This document shows positions 1 to 8,804 of a DNA stretch of 64,000 nt, piece by piece. The stretch is from Rugamonas aquatica. GTDB lineage: Bacteria > Pseudomonadota > Gammaproteobacteria > Burkholderiales > Burkholderiaceae_D. The notes under the pieces are model-generated. The model made no database searches. It was not told where the DNA came from and saw nothing but the letters and a program-made list of their open reading frames with translations. Numbering within the stretch: the stretch's first letter is position 1; each line of letters starts with the position of its first letter. The stretch spans positions 116,824 through 180,823 of the forward strand of contig NZ_WHUG01000012.1 of the NCBI RefSeq assembly GCF_009380215.1. Reading direction: 5' to 3'. A program made the translations under genes and the position numbers.

Positions 1-3000
1 CCATCCTGCACGGCGGCGTCGACCTGCGCTTGCGCTTCGCGCACCAGCAGCTGCGTTTGCAGCGTGTTGTCGCGCAGGACCAGGCGTTCGATGTCGGCGG
101 TCATTTCGTTCAGCACGCGGTTGCGGTCTGCTTCGCTCAGCTGGCCGGCGTTCATTTCCACGTCCAGCCACATCTTCGCGTTCACTTCATGGTCGGAGCA
201 ATCCACGCCGGCCGAGTTGTCGATCGCATCGGTGAAGATGCGGCCGCCCGACAGCGCGAACTCGATACGGCCGGCCTGGGTCGCGCCCAGGTTGCCGCCT
301 TCGGAGACGACCTTGCAGCGCAGCTGGTTGCCGTCCACGCGGATGTTGTCGTTGGCGCGGTCCTTCACTTGCGCGTGCGATTCGGTCGACGCCTTGATGT
401 AGGTGCCGATACCGCCGTTGTAGAACAGGTCCACCGGCGCCAGCAAGATACGGTGCATCAGCTCTTCAGGCGACAGCGCGGTTTCTTCGATATCCAGCGC
501 GGCGCGGATCTGCGGCGACAGCTCGATCGAACGGGCGGTACGCGGGTACACGCCGCCGCCGGCCGAGATCAGTTCCTTGTTGTAGTCGTCCCACGAGGAG
601 CGCGGCAGCGCGAACATGCGCTCGCGCTCAACGAAGGATTTTTCCATGTCCGGATTCGGATCGAGGAAGATATGGCGGTGATCGAAGGCTGCCACGATTT
701 TCAGTTTGCGCGACAGCAGCGCGCCGTTACCGAACACGTCGCCCGACATGTCGCCCACGCCGACCATCGTCACTTGCGTGGCGTGGATGTCGTGGTCCAT
801 TTCGTAGAAGTGGCGCTTGACCGCTTCGAACGCACCCTTGGCGGTGATGCCCATTTTCTTGTGGTCGTAACCGTTCGAGCCGCCCGACGCGAACGCGTCA
901 CCCAGCCAGAAACCGCGCTGCACGGCGATGCCGTTGGCGATGTCGGAGAAGGTCGCGGTGCCCTTGTCGGCAGCCACCACCAGATACGGATCGTTGCCGT
1001 CGTAGCACACGGTGTCCGCTGGCGAAACGATATTACCCAGTACGCGGTTGTCGGTCATTTCCAGCAGGCTGGCGATGAACAGGCGATACACTGCTTCGCC
1101 TTCGGCCGCGATGGTTTCACGCACGGCGTCTTTCGGCATCTGCTTGCAAACGAAGCCGCCCTTGGCGCCGGCCGGCACGATGACGGCGTTCTTCACCATC
1201 TGTGCCTTCACCAGGCCGAGAACTTCGGTGCGGTAGTCTTCCATGCGGTCCGACCAGCGCAGGCCGCCACGGGCGACAGGGCCGCCGCGCAGGTGCACGC
1301 CTTCGAAGCGGCGCGAGAACACGAAGATCTCGCGGAACGGACGCGGCTCCGGCACCAGCGACAGGCTGCTGGTGTCGAACTTGAAGATGATCTTGTCGCC
1401 CTTCTGTTCGTTCTGGAAGTAGTTGGTGCGCAGCGTGGCGACCATCAGGTCGGTCATCGCGCCCAGCACTTCTTCGCTGTCGGCGTGGTTGATCGCAGGC
1501 AGGCGGCTCTTGATGCCGGCCAGCTTGTCCAGCGCGGCGGTGCGGGTGGCTACGTCCAGCGCAGGGTTGAAGCGCTGCAGGAACGCGTCCACCAGCTCCT
1601 TGACGATGACCGGCTGCTTGCGCAGCGTTTCAGCGATGTAGCGCACCGAGAAGCGGGTGCCGGTCTGGCGCCAGTAGCTCATGTAGGCGCGCACCAGTTG
1701 CACCTGGCGCACGCTCAAGCCGCCTTCGATGACCAGGCCATTCAGGCGGCCGTCTTCGGCTTCGTTGTTGAACAGCGCGGCGAACAGTTCCTGCGCGACC
1801 GGCACGACATCGGCCTTGGCCAGGTTGGCGGCGCTGGCGGCGTCCACCGACAGGCTGGTGACGAAGTGGCGCTGGCCATCAACGCGCAGCGAGTGCGCCT
1901 GTTCACGGTCGATCGACACGCCGGCGTTATGCAGCGCAGGCAGGATGGTCGACAGCGACGGTACGCGGTCGACGGAGTACAGACGGATGGTGGTCGCATC
2001 GGCGACGGTTTCCACACGCACGTCCACACGCGACGGATCGGTGTTGCGCAGGATGGTGCCCAGGTCGTGGAACGCGGCTTCCGGCGCGGTGGTGGCGACG
2101 TAGTCGGTCGGCAGCGTGGCGCACATCTTGCGCAGGCTGGCGCGCAGCGGCAGGTCGGCCACGGCGTCGGCCAGCACGGAGAACTGGTCGTGCCAGCCGT
2201 CCAGCACCGACAGCAGCGGTTGTTGAATATCGGTTTCCAGGTCCAGCGGGTAGCGCGCGGCGTGGGCGATCAGGTACACGCGGGCCAGTGGGCCGTCGGC
2301 CACCAGCGTCTGCGAGCTGACGTACTGCGCGCCGGAGCTGGCTTGCAGCGCCTTGGCCAGTGAGGAAGCGACGCTTGCGCTGTAACGCTCGCGTGGCAGG
2401 TAGACCAGCACGTTCAGATGGCGCGCATACACGTCGCGGCGGGCGAACACCTTGGTGCGTGGCTGCTTGTACAGCGACACGACGGCGCCGCAGACTTCGG
2501 CCAGCCATTCAGGTTCCGCTTCCAGCGCTTCGGTGCGCGGCAGCGATTCCAGGATCTCCAGGAACTTCTCGGCGCGGAAGCCTTCCTGGCGCACGCCGGC
2601 GATGCTCAGCACCTTGGCCACGCGGCCACGGGCGAACGGCAGGCGGTTCAGCGGCGTCGCGGTGGCGGCGCGGGTGAACAGGCCCACGAAGCAGTACTCG
2701 CCCAGGATCGCGCCTTGCGCGTCGGTGTGGCGAATGCCGATGAAGTCCAGCTGCTGGTCGCGATGCAGCGTGCCTTCCACGTCGGCCTTGACGATGGACA
2801 GGGTGTGGGCGCGTTTCGACAGCGTGTCGAAGTCGCCGGGGATATTGGCCAGGCAGGTGCCGTAGACCGGATGCGAGGTATCCTGCAGCACGCCGATGCG
2901 GCTAGGGATGTCGCGTTCCAGTTCGCGCACGCCCGGTTTGACCTGGTAGTAGGCGTAGCCGAACGGCTCGAAGCCCTCGGTCTTGGCCCATTCCAGGAAG

Positions 3001-3617
3001 GCGGCGACTTCCTTGCCTTCTTCGCCATGCGACGCGGCTTCGGCGCCGATGCGGCTGAAGTGTTCCTGCATCGCGGCTTTGTCGCGGCGCACCACGGCGG
3101 CGTCGCGGGACACCATTTCCAGGCGCTCGACCAGCATGCCGATTTCGGCTTCAGGCAGGTCTTCGGACAGCAGGCACAGAACGTAGGATTCGAGTTTGTC
3201 GCCGGCCTGGCCGACGGCGGTCACTACGCCGTCCGCATTGCGCGCAACCGGCAGCACCGAGTTCAATACACCGTTGACGCCCACGCGCAGCTTGCGCATG
3301 GCCATGACCATGGAATCGACCAGGTAAGGCACGTCGTCGTTCAGCACCAGCAGCGCGGTGGCCATGCCGCCGCGGCCATCCGCGTAGCGCAGCTTGGCGA
3401 TCTGCGCGCCGGAGCCGGTGCGCTTGGAAGCTTGAGTGAAACCATCCCACAGGACCGGCGCCAGGCTGTCTGGCACGGTGCCGGCCAGGTCTTCGTCGTC
3501 CAGGGAACCGAGCCAGGCGCTGATCAGCGCGGCGACTTGAGTGCTGTCGCTGGCGGGCTTGCTGGCGTTGACCAATTCCAGCGTTTGTTTACGCAGGTCT
3601 TGTGGCATTTGTTTCAT
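1..3617 (-). CDS. gdhB: NAD-specific glutamate dehydrogenase, large (~180 kDa) type, 3' end off the window
   Basis: Catabolic glutamate dehydrogenase converting glutamate to 2-oxoglutarate and ammonia with NAD. About 1205 codons are visible and the frame is still open at base 1; the family is usually near 1600 residues, so roughly the last quarter is missing. The start at 3617 (MKQMPQDLRKQ) has GGAGAA about 8 bases upstream. The N-terminal half is the regulatory part typical of the large class. The catalytic region is recognisable near residues 775-815, with the glycine-rich stretch GGPVARGGLRWS and the lysine motif VPAGAKGGFV. It lies directly downstream of the arginine succinyltransferase operon on the same strand, which fits a role in burning the glutamate made from arginine. 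Identification as the large class is firm; the symbol follows Pseudomonas usage. Confidence 0.93.
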   Translation of the reverse strand, partial: MKQMPQDLRKQTLELVNASKPASDSTQVAALISAWLGSLDDEDLAGTVPDSLAPVLWDGFTQASKRTGSGAQIAKLRYADGRGGMATALLVLNDDVPYLVDSMVMAMRKLRVGVNGVLNSVLPVARNADGVVTAVGQAGDKLESYVLCLLSEDLPEAEIGMLVERLEMVSRDAAVVRRDKAAMQEHFSRIGAEAASHGEEGKEVAAFLEWAKTEGFEPFGYAYYQVKPGVRELERDIPSRIGVLQDTSHPVYGTCLANIPGDFDTLSKRAHTLSIVKADVEGTLHRDQQLDFIGIRHTDAQGAILGEYCFVGLFTRAATATPLNRLPFARGRVAKVLSIAGVRQEGFRAEKFLEILESLPRTEALEAEPEWLAEVCGAVVSLYKQPRTKVFARRDVYARHLNVLVYLPRERYSASVASSLAKALQASSGAQYVSSQTLVADGPLARVYLIAHAARYPLDLETDIQQPLLSVLDGWHDQFSVLADAVADLPLRASLRKMCATLPTDYVATTAPEAAFHDLGTILRNTDPSRVDVRVETVADATTIRLYSVDRVPSLSTILPALHNAGVSIDREQAHSLRVDGQRHFVTSLSVDAASAANLAKADVVPVAQELFAALFNNEAEDGRLNGLVIEGGLSVRQVQLVRAYMSYWRQTGTRFSVRYIAETLRKQPVIVKELVDAFLQRFNPALDVATRTAALDKLAGIKSRLPAINHADSEEVLGAMTDLMVATLRTNYFQNEQKGDKIIFKFDTSSLSLVPEPRPFREIFVFSRRFEGVHLRGGPVARGGLRWSDRMEDYRTEVLGLVKAQMVKNAVIVPAGAKGGFVCKQMPKDAVRETIAAEGEAVYRLFIASLLEMTDNRVLGNIVSPADTVCYDGNDPYLVVAADKGTATFSDIANGIAVQRGFWLGDAFASGGSNGYDHKKMGITAKGAFEAVKRHFYEMDHDIHATQVTMVGVGDMSGDVFGNGALLSRKLKIVAAFDHRHIFLDPNPDMEKSFVERERMFALPRSSWDDYNKELISAGGGVYPRTARSIELSPQIRAALDIEETALSPEELMHRILLAPVDLFYNGGIGTYIKASTESHAQVKDRANDNIRVDGNQLRCKVVSEGGNLGATQAGRIEFALSGGRIFTDAIDNSAGVDCSDHEVNAKMWLDVEMNAGQLSEADRNRVLNEMTADIERLVLRDNTLQTQLLVREAQAQVDAAVQD

Positions 3618-3703
3618 CGTTGCTTCTCCAATACGTTATGTGTATTTTATGTTGCAGGCGCCGCGCCGGCTTGTGGCTGCGCGGCAGGGTTGAGCGCTAT
3701 TAG

Positions 3704-3736
3704 ACACCAAATCCCCATATGGGGGCGAGATGGTGT
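3704..3736 (-). terminator. Imperfect hairpin between astB and the glutamate dehydrogenase gene
   Basis: An outer stem ACACCA / TGGTGT encloses the perfect palindrome CCCCATATGGGG. It lies just after the astB stop codon. On the minus strand no T-run follows; on the plus strand TTTTA follows. It may be a weak or Rho-assisted end of the ast operon, or an operator for the dehydrogenase gene. Confidence 0.3.
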
Positions 3737-3737
3737 T

Positions 3738-5075
3738 TTACAAATCATACAGTCCAGGCAAGCCCAGAATCCGGCTCAGGTCTTCCAGCGCGGTGTGTAC
3801 TTCGATCGCCAGCGCAGGATCGGCCAGGTCGGACGGCTCCAGGCGGTCGCGGTAGTGCTTCTCCACCCACGCCACCAGCGTGTGGTACAGCGCCTCGGTC
3901 ATCACCACACCTTGATGCATCGCAGCCGCTTCGGCATCGGTCAGCGCCACGCGCAGGCGCAGGCACGCAGGGCCGCCACCGTTGCGCATCGACTGGCGCA
4001 GGTCGAAGTGAATCAGTTCGTCGACCGCGTTGCCGCTGGCGACCAGGCCTTGCAGATAGGCCGCAACGGCGGCGTTTTCCTCGCACTCCTGCGGAATCAC
4101 CAGCGCCATCTTGCCGTTGTCCTTGCTCAGCAGCTGGCTGTTGAACAGATAGCTGTGCACCGCGTCGGCCACCGACACCTTGGCGGTATCGACGCGGATC
4201 GCGTTCAGGTCCGCGCCCACGCCGCCCATCGCGCGGCGCAGCTGTTCCAGCGCGCCCGCTTCGTCGGCGAAGGCCTGCTCGTGGTAGAACAGCACATTGC
4301 CGTTACCGACCGCGATCACGTCGTTGTGGAACACGCCCTGGTCGATCACGTCCGGATTCTGCTGGATGTAGACGGTGCGTTCGGCCGACAGGCCGTGCAG
4401 GCGGGCCACGGCCTGCGATGCTTCCAGCGTCTGGCGGGCCGGGTATTTTTTCGGCGCCGGCGCCGAGGCGTCGAACTCGGTGCGGCCGTAGACGAACATC
4501 TCGACGGCGGCGCTGCCGTGGTCCTTGCACAGGCGCGTGTGGTTGGCCGCGCCCTCGTCGCCGAAGGCCGGCGTGCCTGGCAGCGCGTCGTGCACGGCAA
4601 AGTGCTTCTCGTCCTTGAAGATGGCGCGCAGCGAACGCGCCGACTGCACGTGCTCGAAGGCGCGATGCAGCTTGTTATTCAGGTTGGCGGCGGTGAAGTG
4701 CGTGCGGCCGTCGGCGCTGTCGGCGGACGGGCTGACCGTGGCCGCGTTGGCGGTCCACATCGGCGAGGCCGAGTAGGCGCACGCCAGGATCACCGGCGAT
4801 TCCTTGGCGGCCTTGGCCAGCACCTCGGCATCGCTGCCGGTGAAACCGATGCTGCGCAGCAGGCGGAAATTCGGACGGTCCTGCGGCGGCAGCAGCGCCT
4901 GGCCGAAACCGCGCGCGGCCAGGGCGCGCATCTTGGCCAGGCCTTGCAGGGCCGCCAGCTTCGGATTCGAAGCGCTCTTGACGTTGCTGAACGAGGCCAC
5001 ATTGCCGAACGACAGACCGGCGTAGTTGTGCGATGGGCCTACCAGGCCGTCGAAGTTGAATTCGCGTGCGCGCAT
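3738..5075 (-). CDS. astB: N-succinylarginine dihydrolase
   Basis: Second step of the arginine succinyltransferase pathway: hydrolyses N2-succinylarginine to N2-succinylornithine, two ammonia and CO2 in the cytoplasm. The 445 residues match the usual length (E. coli about 447). The family signature is visible: FNFDGLVGPSHNYAGLS at the N-terminus, the acidic residue in FGDEGAANHT (E174), a histidine at 250 in DQGVFHNDV, and the nucleophilic cysteine in GGGPACLRLRV (C371). The start at 5075 gives MRAREFNFDG. It follows astD by 9 bases and is the last ast gene here; no astE is found next to it. Confidence 0.97.
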   Translation of the reverse strand: MRAREFNFDGLVGPSHNYAGLSFGNVASFSNVKSASNPKLAALQGLAKMRALAARGFGQALLPPQDRPNFRLLRSIGFTGSDAEVLAKAAKESPVILACAYSASPMWTANAATVSPSADSADGRTHFTAANLNNKLHRAFEHVQSARSLRAIFKDEKHFAVHDALPGTPAFGDEGAANHTRLCKDHGSAAVEMFVYGRTEFDASAPAPKKYPARQTLEASQAVARLHGLSAERTVYIQQNPDVIDQGVFHNDVIAVGNGNVLFYHEQAFADEAGALEQLRRAMGGVGADLNAIRVDTAKVSVADAVHSYLFNSQLLSKDNGKMALVIPQECEENAAVAAYLQGLVASGNAVDELIHFDLRQSMRNGGGPACLRLRVALTDAEAAAMHQGVVMTEALYHTLVAWVEKHYRDRLEPSDLADPALAIEVHTALEDLSRILGLPGLYDL

Positions 5076-5084
5076 TTCAGTTCC

Positions 5085-6557
5085 TTAGAAGTGCATGCCC
5101 GGCGACAGTTTCGCAGGCATTTCAAGTACATTGTTTTCGATCGAAGCGACTGGATAGGCGCAGTAGTCGGCCGCGTAGTAGGCGCTCGGACGATGGTTGC
5201 CCGATTGGCCCACGCCGCCAAACGGCGCGCTGCTGGCCGCGCCGGTGGTCGGGCGGTTCCAGTTGACGATGCCGGCGCGTGCGCGCACCTGGAAGATCTT
5301 CCACAGGTTTTCGTCGTTCGAGATCAGCGCCGAGGCCAGGCCGAATTCGGTGGCGTTGGCGGCTTTGATCGCGCTGTCGAAGTCCGCCACGCGGATCACT
5401 TGCAGCAGAGGGCCGAACCACTCTTCGTCAGGAATGCCTTTGGCGTCGGTGACATCGACGATGCCGGCCGAGACGAAGCCGGTGTTCTCTTCCAGCTGAC
5501 GCATAGCCAGCAGGCTGCGGCCGCCCTTGGCGATCATGTCGGCCTGCGCCTGCACCAGGCGCTTGGCAATCGCTGCCGACACCACTGGGCCCATGAACGG
5601 CGCCGGTTCGGCGGCGGATGCGCCGATGGTCAAACGGCTGGCCACATCGACCAGGCGCGCGATGATAGCGTCGCCCTCGGCGCCCTGCTTGACGATCAGG
5701 CGGCGCGCGCAGGTGCAGCGCTGGCCGGCCGAGATGAAGGCCGACGAAATCGCCATGAACACGGCGGCGTCGATATCTTTAACGTCCCACACCACCAGCG
5801 GATTGTTACCGCCCATTTCCAGCGCCAGCATCTTGCCTGGCTGGCCGCCGAACTGCTTGTGCAGCGCGGTGCCGGTCTGGCAGCTGCCGGTGAACAGCAC
5901 GCCGTCCAGCAAGGCGTTCTGGCCCAGCGCGATACCAGCATCGCGGCCACCGTTGACCAGGTTGATCACGCCCTTAGGCACGCCGGCTTTTTCCCACAGC
6001 TGCACGGTCTTGACGGCGGTGCGCGGTGCGTATTCGCTAGGCTTGAAGACCACGGTGTTACCGGCGATCAGCGCAGGCACGATATGGCCGTTCGGCAGAT
6101 GGCCAGGGAAGTTGTAAGGACCGAACACGCCGAACACGCCGTGCGGACGGTGGCGCAGCACGGCCTCGCCATCGGCGACCTTGTTATTGGTCTCGCCGGT
6201 GCGCGCGCCGTAGGCCTGCACCGAGATATCGATCTTGTTGGCCATGGTGGTCACTTCGGTGCGGGCTTCCCACATCGGCTTGCCCACTTCTTCGGCGATC
6301 AGCAACGCCAGCTCTTCCGCGTCCTGCTTCAGCAGATCGCGGAAGCGGGTGCACACGGCGATACGCTCGGCCAGCGGCGTCAGCGCCCAGGCTTCGAACG
6401 CCTCGCGCGCGGCGGCGGCGGCGTGGCCCACGTCCTGCGCGGTCGATTCGTTGCTGGCCCAGGTCTGCTTGCCGTTCGACGGATCGATCGTCACCAGTTC
6501 GGCGCCGCTGCCGGCGAGCCACTCGCCGTTGATGAAGTTACTCAGAGCTTTAGACAT
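5085..6557 (-). CDS. astD: Succinylglutamate semialdehyde dehydrogenase
   Basis: NAD-dependent aldehyde dehydrogenase oxidising N-succinylglutamate 5-semialdehyde to N-succinylglutamate, the fourth step of the pathway. It has 490 residues, full length for the family. The catalytic glutamate lies in LALEMGGNN (E247) and the catalytic cysteine in SAGQRCTCARR (C281); the FGPYNFPGHLPNGH stretch near residue 146 is characteristic of AstD. The start at 6557 has GAGGAAG upstream and overlaps the end of aruG by 8 bases, so translation is probably coupled. Confidence 0.97.
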   Translation of the reverse strand: MSKALSNFINGEWLAGSGAELVTIDPSNGKQTWASNESTAQDVGHAAAAAREAFEAWALTPLAERIAVCTRFRDLLKQDAEELALLIAEEVGKPMWEARTEVTTMANKIDISVQAYGARTGETNNKVADGEAVLRHRPHGVFGVFGPYNFPGHLPNGHIVPALIAGNTVVFKPSEYAPRTAVKTVQLWEKAGVPKGVINLVNGGRDAGIALGQNALLDGVLFTGSCQTGTALHKQFGGQPGKMLALEMGGNNPLVVWDVKDIDAAVFMAISSAFISAGQRCTCARRLIVKQGAEGDAIIARLVDVASRLTIGASAAEPAPFMGPVVSAAIAKRLVQAQADMIAKGGRSLLAMRQLEENTGFVSAGIVDVTDAKGIPDEEWFGPLLQVIRVADFDSAIKAANATEFGLASALISNDENLWKIFQVRARAGIVNWNRPTTGAASSAPFGGVGQSGNHRPSAYYAADYCAYPVASIENNVLEMPAKLSPGMHF

Positions 6558-7608
6558 GTGGATTCTTCCTCAGATTAAGGGTCAGCGTGCGCACCGTATC
6601 GCCAGGATGGCAGTGCAGGAGTTGTTGTTCGGCTTCCGGCAGCGCGATGGCGCCATTGACCGGCACCGATTGCGACAGGATCATGCGGAAATCCTTGAGC
6701 GTAGTGTTCGACACCAGCATCGGTTCGGCGACGGCCGTCTCCGGCGCGCAGGCCGAATCCCAGTCGGTCGCCAGGCCGATTTCAGCCAGCGTGCTCTCGC
6801 GCATGGCGCGCAGTTCCGACACGCGCGCCTGCAGCACCGGGCCGGCGTCAAAGATGTCGACATAGCCTTCGAAGTACAGACCTTCCTGTTCCAGCAGGCG
6901 GCGCGCCGGCGCGGTCGAGGTATGGACCTTGCCGATCACTTCCTGCGCGTCTTCCGGCAGGTAGGCCACGTACAGCGGCTGGCGCGGCATCAGTTCGGCG
7001 ATGAAGGACTTCTTGCCGACGGCGGTGAGGTCGTCGACATGGTCGAAGTCCATCTTGAAGAAGTGGCGGCCCAGGCCTTCGTAGAACGGCGAGCGGCCGC
7101 CCTCTTCCTGGTAGCCGCGCATCTCGGCGATCAGCTTTTCGGTGAACAGATGCGGAAACTGGGCGATGAACAGGAAGCGGCTCTTCGACAGCAGCTTGCC
7201 GTTGTTGCCGCTGCGGTAGTCCGGCGCCAGGAACAGCGAGCACAGTTCGGTGCTGCCGGTCAGGTCGTTCGACAGGTAGAGCGTGTCCATGCGGGTGAAC
7301 ACGTCCAGCTCGCGGCTGGAGTGCACCAGCGTGCCGATGCGGTAGTTGTAGAACGGTTCGGTCAAACCCACCGAGCCCTTGATCGCGCACACGCCGGCGA
7401 TGCGGCCGTTGCTGGTGTCCTCCATGACGAACATGTAGTCGCGCTTTTCGGGCGGGATGGTTTCGGCGAACGAGGCCACGGCGATGGCCAGGCGGTCGCC
7501 CATCATCTTCATGTCCGGCTTGAGGGTGGTCATGCCGCTGCCGACCTGCGTGGCCATCACGTACAGGGCGTCGAGGTCGTTGGCTGTGATTGCGCGTACT
7601 ACTAGCAT
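6550..7608 (-). CDS. aruG: Arginine N-succinyltransferase, beta-type subunit (AruG-like)
   Basis: With the preceding gene it should form the heteromeric arginine/ornithine succinyltransferase that transfers succinyl from succinyl-CoA to arginine. The chosen start (MLVVRAITANDL) gives 352 residues; a longer reading from 7680 would run back into the upstream gene and is not credible. The segments LFLAPDYRSGNNGKLLSKSR, EGRSPFYEGLGRHFFKMDF and YVDIFDAGP are typical of the family, and the last one matches the beta (AruG) subunit rather than the alpha one. The gene sits between aruF and astD, as in Pseudomonas aruCFGDB. Confidence 0.94.
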   Translation of the reverse strand: MLVVRAITANDLDALYVMATQVGSGMTTLKPDMKMMGDRLAIAVASFAETIPPEKRDYMFVMEDTSNGRIAGVCAIKGSVGLTEPFYNYRIGTLVHSSRELDVFTRMDTLYLSNDLTGSTELCSLFLAPDYRSGNNGKLLSKSRFLFIAQFPHLFTEKLIAEMRGYQEEGGRSPFYEGLGRHFFKMDFDHVDDLTAVGKKSFIAELMPRQPLYVAYLPEDAQEVIGKVHTSTAPARRLLEQEGLYFEGYVDIFDAGPVLQARVSELRAMRESTLAEIGLATDWDSACAPETAVAEPMLVSNTTLKDFRMILSQSVPVNGAIALPEAEQQLLHCHPGDTVRTLTLNLRKNPHV

Positions 7609-7621
7609 AGGTGGTCCACTC

Positions 7622-8659
7622 TTAGATTCTGACGCAGATGACGGTATCGCCTTCGGCGATCTGAAGCGCTTCCTGCACATCGGCCGGCAGCGCCACGTTG
7701 ACTTGCGATTCCAGCGCCGCGCAATGCGTAATCACGGAGCGGAAGTTGTGTTCGGAGCCCGACGACACGGCGTAGCGCAGCTGCGGCTCGCGGCCGCGGT
7801 CCGGCGATTCGCCGGCCGTGGTCACGCGGCGCTGCAGCGCGCCGGTGAAGGTGCGCAGCGTGTTCTTGTGCGCCTGCAGAATCGGGCCGCCGTCGAAGAT
7901 GTCGATGTAGTCGTCGGCTTCGAAGCCTTCGGCCGTCAGCAGGTTGAACGCCAGCTCGCCCGATGGATGGATCTGGCCCATGGCCGCTTGCGCGTCGCCC
8001 GGCAGCAGCGGCACGTAGACCGGATAGTGCGGCATCAGCTCGACGATCAGCGTGCGGTTGCGGGCGCCGCCGATGACGCGCTCGGCATCGAGGAAGTCCA
8101 TCTTGAAGAACTTGCGGCCCAGCGCATCCCAGAACGGCGAACCGCCGTCAGCGTCGGTGACGCCGGCCAGCGGCACGAAGAAGCGGTCGGCGAAGCGGTG
8201 CGGCGCCAGCACGGCGAACATCAGGCGCGCACGCGACAGCAGCGCCGCTTCCGGCGTGCCGTGTTCGCGCTCGCCGACGTAAAAGCTCGACAGTTGGGAG
8301 TAGCCGGTCAGCTCGGAGCACAGCGTCAGCGCGTGCACGCTGTGGCTGATGTTCAGGTCGCGCGATACCTGCTGGATCACGTCGTTGCGGAAGGAGAAAT
8401 AGGTGCCGTTGGAGCCGGCGGCGGCGAACATGGCGGCGGTGCCGACGATGGTTTTATCGGCCGGCGACTCAAGCACCAGCAGGTAGGATTCTTCGCTCGG
8501 GATGTCGACGTGCGCGGCAAACGAGGCGATCGAACGCTCGATCATGTCGACGATCTTTTCGCGCGTTTTCGGCAAGGTGTGCACACCCGGCATGGTCACT
8601 GCGGCCAGCGCTTCGAGGGCAGCAATATCCGCAAGTTCTACCGGACGGACTACATACAT
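7622..8659 (-). CDS. aruF: Arginine N-succinyltransferase, alpha-type subunit (AruF-like)
   Basis: Partner subunit of the two-component arginine/ornithine succinyltransferase. The start at 8659 (MYVVRPVELADI) is supported by AAGGAG 7 bases upstream; this gives 345 residues and discards nine upstream codons. SPFWDALGRKFFKMDF, ELMPHYPVYVPLLP and DYIDIFDGGP are diagnostic, the last being the alpha-type variant of the motif. It is homologous along its length with aruG, reflecting an old duplication. It is preceded by astC, with a paired-hairpin repeat in the 145-bp gap between them. Confidence 0.94.
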   Translation of the reverse strand: MYVVRPVELADIAALEALAAVTMPGVHTLPKTREKIVDMIERSIASFAAHVDIPSEESYLLVLESPADKTIVGTAAMFAAAGSNGTYFSFRNDVIQQVSRDLNISHSVHALTLCSELTGYSQLSSFYVGEREHGTPEAALLSRARLMFAVLAPHRFADRFFVPLAGVTDADGGSPFWDALGRKFFKMDFLDAERVIGGARNRTLIVELMPHYPVYVPLLPGDAQAAMGQIHPSGELAFNLLTAEGFEADDYIDIFDGGPILQAHKNTLRTFTGALQRRVTTAGESPDRGREPQLRYAVSSGSEHNFRSVITHCAALESQVNVALPADVQEALQIAEGDTVICVRI

Positions 8660-8717
8660 GGGAACTCCTTGGTGCTTTAAATGCATGCAAGCCCGTAGCG
8701 GACGCCCGGGCCGTTAA

Positions 8718-8796
8718 CGTCGTTCCCGCGGAGGCGGGAACCCATGGAACGCCGGCCCGGAGGCTCAGCATGGATTCCCGCCTGCGCGGGAATGAC
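8718..8796. repeat. Paired-hairpin repeat, copy A (astC-aruF gap)
   Basis: Two 20-bp hairpins of the form RTTCCC-N8-GGGAAY (8722-8741 and 8774-8793), in inverted orientation with a short spacer containing GGCTCAGCATGG. Same layout as the copies at 13829, 17759, 30082 and 51208. It sits inside the ast operon, where it could stabilise or punctuate the mRNA. Confidence 0.85.
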
Positions 8797-8804
8797 TTCG
8801 GTAA

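Noticed and set aside
2418..6578. A plus-strand open frame of 1386 codons opposite three genes
   Set aside because: Lies antisense to the dehydrogenase, astB and astD in a high-GC codon phase; the translation is low-complexity (His/Arg/Gly/Val-rich) and crosses three real genes with strong motifs.
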